This document shows, one piece after another, positions 13,400 through 18,347 of a DNA stretch of 18,347 nucleotides (positions are counted from its first letter, which is position 1; every line of letters begins with the position of its first letter). The position numbers were made by a program, and so were the translations under genes. The DNA lies in the NCBI GenBank assembly GCA_964354225.1, contig CAYGZC010000245.1, positions 1 to 18,347 of the forward strand, written 5' to 3'. Source of the DNA: CAYGZC01 sp964354225 (lineage in GTDB: Bacteria; Bacteroidota; Ignavibacteria; UBA10030; SZUA-254). The notes below the pieces were generated by a model. The model worked only from the letters and a program-made list of their open reading frames with translations. It was not told where the DNA came from and searched no databases.

Positions 13400-14149
13400 A
13401 TGTCTGGCCATTCAAAATGGGCAACAATTAAACGTAAGAAAGCGGTCACCGACGCAAAGCGGGGAAAAGCTTTCACACAAATAATAAAAGAAATTACAAT
13501 CGCGGCTCGTATGGGCGGCGGTGATCTAAAAGGAAATCCTCGTCTCCGCCTCGCTATTGATAAAGCAAAAGGTGCCAACATGCCCGCCGATAATATTAAA
13601 CGAGCAGTTCAGAAAGGTACTGGTGAACTTCCCGGCGTCACATATGAAGATGTTACATATGAAGGATACGGACCCGGTGGTGTAGCACTCATTATCGAAT
13701 CAGTGACGGACAATAAAAATCGGAGCGTCTCTGAAATCCGCCACCTTCTCGAAAGACACAACGGAAAACTTGGATCTTCTAATTCCGTCGCTTATATGTT
13801 CCATCGCAAAGGTGTTATGAGAATATTGAAAACCACTATCAATGAAGACGACATGATGAATCTCGTACTCGAATCAGGTGCAGATGATATGAAGACTGAA
13901 GATGATATGTATGAGATATACACCACGCCAGAAAGTTTTGAAACAGTTAAACAAGCTCTTGAAGCAAAAAACATAAAAATGGAAGAAGCGGAAATTCAGC
14001 TGATTCCTGAAAACACTGTTAAAGTTGACGGAAAAGATGCAGAACATGTTTTAAAATTGATGGAAGCGCTTGAAGAACACGAAGATGTACAGCATGTCTA
14101 CGCGAACTTCGATATCGATGAGAAAGTTCTTGCATCCCTAAATGTATAG
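13400..14149 (+). CDS. yebC: YebC/TACO1/PmpR-family protein
   Basis: A 249-aa protein with the family's invariant opening MSGHSKWATIKRKK, the RxGGGDLKGNPRLRLAID helix, the GPGGVALIIE segment and the acidic EEHEDVQHVYANFDI end. YebC-family proteins were long called transcription regulators; more recent work ties members to translation through difficult proline-rich stretches. The sequence alone does not choose between these. The gene is separated from recJ by two bases and stands 67 bp before ruvC. The yebC-ruvC-ruvA order is widely conserved in bacteria. The short gap to ruvC carries a direct repeat of TTTTGACTT. Confidence 0.96.
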   Translation: MSGHSKWATIKRKKAVTDAKRGKAFTQIIKEITIAARMGGGDLKGNPRLRLAIDKAKGANMPADNIKRAVQKGTGELPGVTYEDVTYEGYGPGGVALIIESVTDNKNRSVSEIRHLLERHNGKLGSSNSVAYMFHRKGVMRILKTTINEDDMMNLVLESGADDMKTEDDMYEIYTTPESFETVKQALEAKNIKMEEAEIQLIPENTVKVDGKDAEHVLKLMEALEEHEDVQHVYANFDIDEKVLASLNV

Positions 14150-14216
14150 TTTAACCGCAGATGGTGAATTTAGGATTATTTTTTTTATTTTTGACTTTTG
14201 AATTTTGACTTGATTC

Positions 14217-14777
14217 ATGATCGTACTCGGTGTTGACCCCGGCACACTTATCACAGGTTACGGCGTTATCGAAGCACGTAACGGAAAAATGAAAATCTTG
14301 GATTGCGGTGCAATCAAGAATGACAGCCGAACTTCGATGCCCTTACGATTGAAATTTATTTACGAAACACTCAGTGAAGTTACAGAACATTACCATCCGG
14401 ATGAATTTGCCATTGAAACCGCATTTTATGGTAAGAATGCCCAGTCGGCATTGAAGCTTGGCCATGCACGCGGCGTTGCAATGCTTACCGCTGTTTCTCG
14501 GGAAATTCCTACACACGAGTACTCTCCGCGCGAAGTGAAGAAAGCGATTGTTGGTAACGGTGCCGCCTCTAAAAACCAAGTACAGTTCATGGTAAAATCA
14601 CTCCTCAAATTAAAAGAGCTACCGAAACACTACGACGTTACCGATGCTCTCGCAGTCGCAATCTGTCATATCCAGAGAAAACAAACATCTCAAACCAACT
14701 CTTTTAAAAGCTGGAAAGCATTCGTCACAACTCATCCTGAAAAGATTTCATCACAACAACAAAGGCACACACGATGA
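14217..14777 (+). CDS. ruvC: Holliday junction resolvase RuvC
   Basis: The endonuclease that cleaves Holliday junctions after branch migration by RuvAB. The 186-aa product keeps all four acidic catalytic residues: Asp7 in GVDPG, Glu67 in AIETAFYGKN, and Asp140 and Asp143 in YDVTDALAVA. The basic helix after QSALKLGHARG is typical. The C-terminal 35 residues are a polar Lys/Gln/Thr-rich tail beyond the resolvase core. The stop overlaps the ruvA start by ATGA, indicating coupled translation. Upstream there is no strong Shine-Dalgarno. Confidence 0.97.
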   Translation: MIVLGVDPGTLITGYGVIEARNGKMKILDCGAIKNDSRTSMPLRLKFIYETLSEVTEHYHPDEFAIETAFYGKNAQSALKLGHARGVAMLTAVSREIPTHEYSPREVKKAIVGNGAASKNQVQFMVKSLLKLKELPKHYDVTDALAVAICHIQRKQTSQTNSFKSWKAFVTTHPEKISSQQQRHTR

Positions 14778-15382
14778 TCTCTCATCTCCGAGGAAAACTT
14801 GTTCAAAAAAATCCAACCGAAATCGTTATTGATGTTAATGGGGTTGGATATCTGGTAAACATTCCACTCTCAACATTTGAAAAGATTGATAAATTAGACG
14901 GCGAGGTTAGCATTTTAACATACTTGCATGTACGTGAAGATGCAATGGTCCTATTTGGATTTGCCACAGAAGCAGAGCGGGAAATTTTCAGGATGCTTAT
15001 CTCCGTCTCAGGCATCGGTCCTAAGATTGCCCAGGGAATTCTTTCGGGTATCAGCACAAACGACCTTCGCGAAGCAGTCTTAATAAACAACATTGATGTG
15101 CTGACATCCATCTCCGGTGTTGGTAGAAAAACTGCAGAGCGGATTATCCTCGAGCTGAAGAATAAAATTGGAAAACTTGAAGTTGCAGAATCTACAGTTA
15201 CACCAACAAGCCATCAGCTCAAAGCACGTTCCGAAGCAGTGATTGCTTTGATGTCGCTTGGCTTTAACCGCTCAAGTGCCGAGCAAGCTATACGCACTGT
15301 GCTAAGCGAATCGACAAGCAAAGATTTGCCGGTGGAAGAGTTGATAAAGAGAGCACTGCATCATACCAACAAGCAACGATGA
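14774..15382 (+). CDS. ruvA: Holliday junction DNA helicase subunit RuvA
   Basis: Binds four-way DNA junctions as a tetramer and loads the RuvB motor. The 202-aa product has the N-terminal OB fold (1-65; VDVNGVGYLVNIP), two helix-hairpin-helix motifs (VSGIGPKIAQGIL at 78-90 and ISGVGRKTAERII at 113-125) and the flexible-linked C-terminal RuvB-binding domain (about 150-202; ALMSLGFNRSSAEQAI). It overlaps ruvC by ATGA. ruvB is not in the window. Its stop codon overlaps by ATGA a short methylase-like remnant, although nothing suggests RuvA itself is damaged. Confidence 0.97.
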   Translation: MISHLRGKLVQKNPTEIVIDVNGVGYLVNIPLSTFEKIDKLDGEVSILTYLHVREDAMVLFGFATEAEREIFRMLISVSGIGPKIAQGILSGISTNDLREAVLINNIDVLTSISGVGRKTAERIILELKNKIGKLEVAESTVTPTSHQLKARSEAVIALMSLGFNRSSAEQAIRTVLSESTSKDLPVEELIKRALHHTNKQR

Positions 15383-15495
15383 AAGAGTTGTGCGAGAACC
15401 AAATCAAAGCAACGGATAGGGAGATAGACCAGTTCGTTTACAAGCTCTACAACATTACTGATGAAGAACAAAAGATAATTGAGGGTACAAAATAA
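15379..15495 (+). pseudogene. C-terminal remnant of a DNA methylase / type IIG restriction enzyme
   Basis: A 38-codon frame overlapping the ruvA stop by ATGA. Its sequence, with ENQIKATDREIDQFVYKLYN followed by ITDEEQKIIEG, closely matches the characteristic last helix of Eco57I/type IIG-like adenine methyltransferases and related restriction enzymes, whose proteins end in IxxTDxxIDxLVYxLYxLTxxEIxIVEG. Nothing of the methylase or specificity domains is present: the frame merges backwards into ruvA. It is best read as the scar of a restriction-modification gene mostly lost by recombination at the ruvA 3' end, unless this tail is now expressed alone. The assignment is from memory of family tails, not from a search. 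Confidence 0.6.
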
Positions 15496-15512
15496 CAACA
15501 CTGATTTGTATC

Positions 15513-15614
15513 GCTCCTGACGGAGCTTGGTTTGTTTATTATTAAATATCTACAAACATAACGCTCCTACGGAGCTAATTCCAGATAGTTTTACAACAAG
15601 AGTCCCGTAGGGAC
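15513..15614. repeat. Cluster of three REP-like palindromes
   Basis: Three short palindromes in about 100 bp: GCTCC-TGAC-GGAGC (15513-15526), GCTCC-TAC-GGAGC (15563-15575) and GTCCC-GTA-GGGAC (15602-15614). The first two flank an inverted pair GTTTGT (15530-15535) / ACAAAC (15552-15557), so together they look like an inverted REPIN-type doublet. The third is followed by GACGAAATATTTATAG, a flank I associate with dispersed intergenic repeats in environmental genomes. None is followed by a T-run, so they are not ordinary terminators. No transposase is nearby. Confidence 0.6.
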
Positions 15615-15846
15615 GAAATATTTATAGCCGAGCCAGAAAACGAAGCCAAAGCCTCATCAGGGCGAAATGTAAAACTAATATTTTTTGCTCTTCATCTCTA
15701 TTCTCTGTATATTTCAACACATGGCAAAGCGAACAGATCCAAGGAATCCTTATTACACACTTTGCATTATCATCTTCCAAGAATTAAGATAATTATCTCC
15801 GTTTTTTAACAGATCAATAAAAAACCTCAAGCCAAGGAAAACCCAT
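15615..15846. other. Noncoding region between the palindrome cluster and the M14 peptidase
   Basis: Together with the palindrome cluster this is the only noncoding stretch above 300 bp in the window (15496-15846). I see no gene, only short stop-riddled frames (for example a 23-codon one from 15721). An AAGGA Shine-Dalgarno-like sequence sits just before the peptidase ATG at 15847. No well-spaced promoter hexamers are evident. Confidence 0.5.
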
Positions 15847-18347
15847 ATGAAACTATTTTCAACGATTCTTTTCATTTTGATCATCACAACTTTTGTTTTT
15901 GCAGATACACCGGAAAAGTATGCAAGGGTTCGCATCTTTGTTCCAGATAAAGCAACTCTCGACAGGATATGGAGTACCGGCATCGACTTCGAAGGAACCA
16001 CAGGTAAAATTGGTGGATGGATGGAATTTATCACAACTCAATCTGAACGGGATCAATTATCTGCACACGGAGTTTCTGCCACAATCACTCAAGAAGATAA
16101 AGTTAGTTATCTACCCAAAGGATTTGTTCCTGCAACTTCCGATGTTCGTGGCTTCGGTTATGGCAGCTGGAGCGGCTTCTATACTTATTATGAAGTTCAG
16201 CAACAACTTGATTCAATGAAACTCAGCTATCCAAATCTCATCACGACAAAGGAGTATATCGGAAATACACAGGAAGGACGAACAATCTGGGCTGTGAAAA
16301 TTTCTGATAACCCCGACGATAACGAGCTGGACGAGCCGGAAGTTTTATACACTGCACTGCATCATGCACGCGAGCCGGAGGGAATGATGACACTGATGTA
16401 TTACATGTGGTGGCTGCTGGAAAACTACGGCAATAATCAAGAGGCAACGTACCTTGTCAACAATAGACAAATGTGGTTTATACCGGTTGTCAATCCCGAT
16501 GGATACTATTATAATCAGCAGCTATATTATCCCGGTGTTCCACAATCCGGGTGGCGCAAGAACAGACGAAATAATGGCGGTGGCTCGTATGGAGTAGATC
16601 TCAATAGAAATTATGGACCGGAATATATGTGGAATTCGCCGTACGCTCCAGGCGGTTCAAACCCTAATCCATCTTCTGAGACTTATCGAGGACCTGATCC
16701 GTTCTCAGAACCAGAAATTCAAGCAATCCAATATTTCATGCTGACACATACTATAATGACGTGTTTCAATTATCACACTTTCGGAAATTATTTGATCTAT
16801 CCGTGGGGATACCTCGCTAGTGAAAATGGCGATTCCCTGATCTATCGTGAATGGACATACAGCATGACCTTCGATAATCATTACACAAACGGAACCGATC
16901 AGCAGACAGTGAATTATTCCACTCGCGGTAATTCTGATGACTTTATGTTTGGCGGCGCGGGATGGCCCACCTATGCGATGACCCCTGAAGTTGGGGTTTC
17001 CGGATTTTGGCCCCCCGTGGAAGAAATTTTTCCACTGGCTCAGCAAAATCTTCTACAAAATAAATTGCTTGCACATTTTGCCGGATCGTACCCAGATTTA
17101 GTACACTTTGAAATTCAGGATGCAGGTGGAAATGGATTCATGGACCGTGGGGAGAATTTTACTTTCATCGCATCAATCAAGAATAAAGGATTAATGGATG
17201 AAATCGCACTAACTGTTTTAGTAAGCACAAACACAATTTTTGTCAAATTTCCAAGTCCGTCAATCCTCGTAGATAATGCACCGGCTAGGTCAACGATCCA
17301 ACTATCCTTCACCGGAGATATTCATCCCGATGGAACTACCGGAATACCATTCCAATTGTATCTCGATTATTCTGATCCGCGCGGATTTTCAAAACGAGAT
17401 ACAGTTAATCTTTATCTCGGCACTCCCACTATAGTATTTGCTGTTAGTGGATCTGATGGTATAAGTAAATGGACGACGGGACAAGGATGGGGGCTGACAT
17501 CTAATGCTTACACCGCACCATTTGCGTTCACTGACAGTCCTTCAGGAAATTACGCATCCAGTGCAGATAACTCGCTCACAACAGTTGATCAGATCAATTT
17601 AAATGGATTTCAATATGCTCAATTGCGCTTCTGGACAAAGTGGGCGACTGAACCAACATGGGATTTTGCTACCGTTGAGGTCTCTACTGATAATGGATCA
17701 ACTTGGACAACTCAGCGTTCAAAACTTTCCCATTCCGGCTCGGGCCGAGGCGGATCGAAACAGCCAGTGGATACGTGGGGATATGAAAGCTATACACCCG
17801 GACTGACGTGGGTCGAGCAAGATATAAATCTAACCAACTACATCGGCAAGCTTATCAAAATTCGATTTCGTTTAGCAGCCGACGGCGGTGATAATCGTGA
17901 TGGTTTCTATGTTGATGATATCCGTGTCCTTGGCTATAACGTAATTCCGGGAAGTTATGGTACAACGACCTTTTTCGCTTCCGATAAATGGAATATCATA
18001 TCAATACCAGTTACTGCGAATGATTCACTGAAAAATGTTCTATTCCCAACCGCGGTCTCGGATGCGTTTTATTATAACGGTTCCAGTTATGAGAAGAGAG
18101 ATACACTCCGAAATAGTATTGGATATTGGCTCAGATTCCAAGGAGATCAATATATAAACATCATTGGTTCTGTTCGTGAATCAGACACGATTGTAATTTC
18201 AGATTCATGGAATTTAATCGGGTCGATCAGCAGCACGATTTCTGTATCGGATATAATCTCGGATCCGCCTGGTATTGTTACATCCAATTTCTTCGGATAT
18301 AATGGATCCTATGTGCAAGTCGATAGCATTAAGCCGGGCAAAGGATA
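15847..18347 (+). CDS. Secreted M14 zinc carboxypeptidase, multidomain, partial at right edge
   Basis: 833 codons without a stop, running off the window. A type I signal peptide (about 1-19, cleavage after FVFA) precedes a pro-region and an M14 domain (about 115-400). Zinc ligands and catalytic residues are visible: His173 and Glu176 in HHAREPE, Asn253-Arg254 in DLNRNYG for substrate carboxylate binding, His310 in NYHTFG, and catalytic Glu381 in TPEVG. Downstream are an Ig-like module with a D-x-GG-NG-x-x-D-x-GE start (about 420-535), an immune-inhibitor-A/MAM-like jelly-roll ending in GFYVDDIRVLG (about 539-698), and two related beta repeats each starting WN[IL]I (Trp715 and Trp788). The missing end probably carries a sorting domain for type IX-like secretion; that is inference. 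AAGGA before ATG 15847 supports the start. Role: extracellular protein degradation. Confidence 0.92.
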   Translation, partial: MKLFSTILFILIITTFVFADTPEKYARVRIFVPDKATLDRIWSTGIDFEGTTGKIGGWMEFITTQSERDQLSAHGVSATITQEDKVSYLPKGFVPATSDVRGFGYGSWSGFYTYYEVQQQLDSMKLSYPNLITTKEYIGNTQEGRTIWAVKISDNPDDNELDEPEVLYTALHHAREPEGMMTLMYYMWWLLENYGNNQEATYLVNNRQMWFIPVVNPDGYYYNQQLYYPGVPQSGWRKNRRNNGGGSYGVDLNRNYGPEYMWNSPYAPGGSNPNPSSETYRGPDPFSEPEIQAIQYFMLTHTIMTCFNYHTFGNYLIYPWGYLASENGDSLIYREWTYSMTFDNHYTNGTDQQTVNYSTRGNSDDFMFGGAGWPTYAMTPEVGVSGFWPPVEEIFPLAQQNLLQNKLLAHFAGSYPDLVHFEIQDAGGNGFMDRGENFTFIASIKNKGLMDEIALTVLVSTNTIFVKFPSPSILVDNAPARSTIQLSFTGDIHPDGTTGIPFQLYLDYSDPRGFSKRDTVNLYLGTPTIVFAVSGSDGISKWTTGQGWGLTSNAYTAPFAFTDSPSGNYASSADNSLTTVDQINLNGFQYAQLRFWTKWATEPTWDFATVEVSTDNGSTWTTQRSKLSHSGSGRGGSKQPVDTWGYESYTPGLTWVEQDINLTNYIGKLIKIRFRLAADGGDNRDGFYVDDIRVLGYNVIPGSYGTTTFFASDKWNIISIPVTANDSLKNVLFPTAVSDAFYYNGSSYEKRDTLRNSIGYWLRFQGDQYINIIGSVRESDTIVISDSWNLIGSISSTISVSDIISDPPGIVTSNFFGYNGSYVQVDSIKPGKG

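Noticed and set aside
14158..14216. AT-rich gap with direct repeat TTTTGACTT before ruvC
   Set aside because: Two 9-bp copies in low-complexity sequence; no CRISPR-like spacing and no evident regulatory meaning.
16705..17046. 113-codon minus-strand frame
   Set aside because: Antisense to the M14 catalytic domain, whose active-site residues are intact on the plus strand.

Overview
The window looks like a chromosomal segment of an AT-rich member of the Bacteroidota/Chlorobiota/Ignavibacteriota (FCB) group, most likely an uncultured Ignavibacteria-like bacterium. The main clue is the primary-type sigma factor: it is only 285 aa, lacks region 1.1 and opens with a TNRES...LDKYLQEIGK N-terminus typical of that group. 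The secreted M14 peptidase at the right end, with FCB-style C-terminal beta modules, fits the same picture. The assignment is inference from sequence character; no database search was run.

Left block (1-7917, all minus strand). Read in transcription order it holds: a membrane-anchored GAF-GAF-GGDEF protein with a degenerate active site; a 64-aa cysteine-pair protein; two tandem EutN/CcmL-type microcompartment vertex proteins; the primary-type sigma factor; a NlpC/P60 lipoprotein; peptide deformylase; methionyl-tRNA formyltransferase; a membrane-anchored rhodanese; a MauE/DoxX-type membrane protein with a CGC motif; and a CopD-like membrane protein. Def and Fmt act at opposite ends of N-formyl-methionine metabolism. 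fmt/rhodanese and rhodanese/MauE overlap at their stop/start codons.

Divergent junction and signalling (7918-9049). A promoter candidate faces each way. On the plus strand lies a receiver plus DHp-like protein without a kinase ATPase domain. It is followed by a 276-bp intergenic stretch with a promoter candidate and a strong intrinsic terminator that ends 19 nt before the next gene.

Right block (9050-18347, all plus strand). A Nif3-family metal protein and a C4 zinc-ribbon coiled-coil protein overlap by ATGA. They are followed by what I read as a decayed RNase HI gene, then RNase P RNA (rnpB). Next comes a recombination and repair run: recJ, a YebC/TACO1-family gene, ruvC and ruvA. A 38-codon remnant that looks like the C-terminal tail of a DNA methylase/type IIG enzyme overlaps the ruvA stop, followed by a cluster of short REP-like palindromes. 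The window ends inside a large secreted M14 zinc carboxypeptidase that runs off the right edge.

The core content is ordinary housekeeping. Points deserving a second look are the rnhA remnant, the possible attenuated leader before the Nif3 gene, the inactive GGDEF protein that keeps its c-di-GMP I-site, the REC-DHp protein, the shell-vertex gene pair beside rpoD, and the methylase scar with adjacent palindromes. I found no clear previously undescribed multi-gene system.
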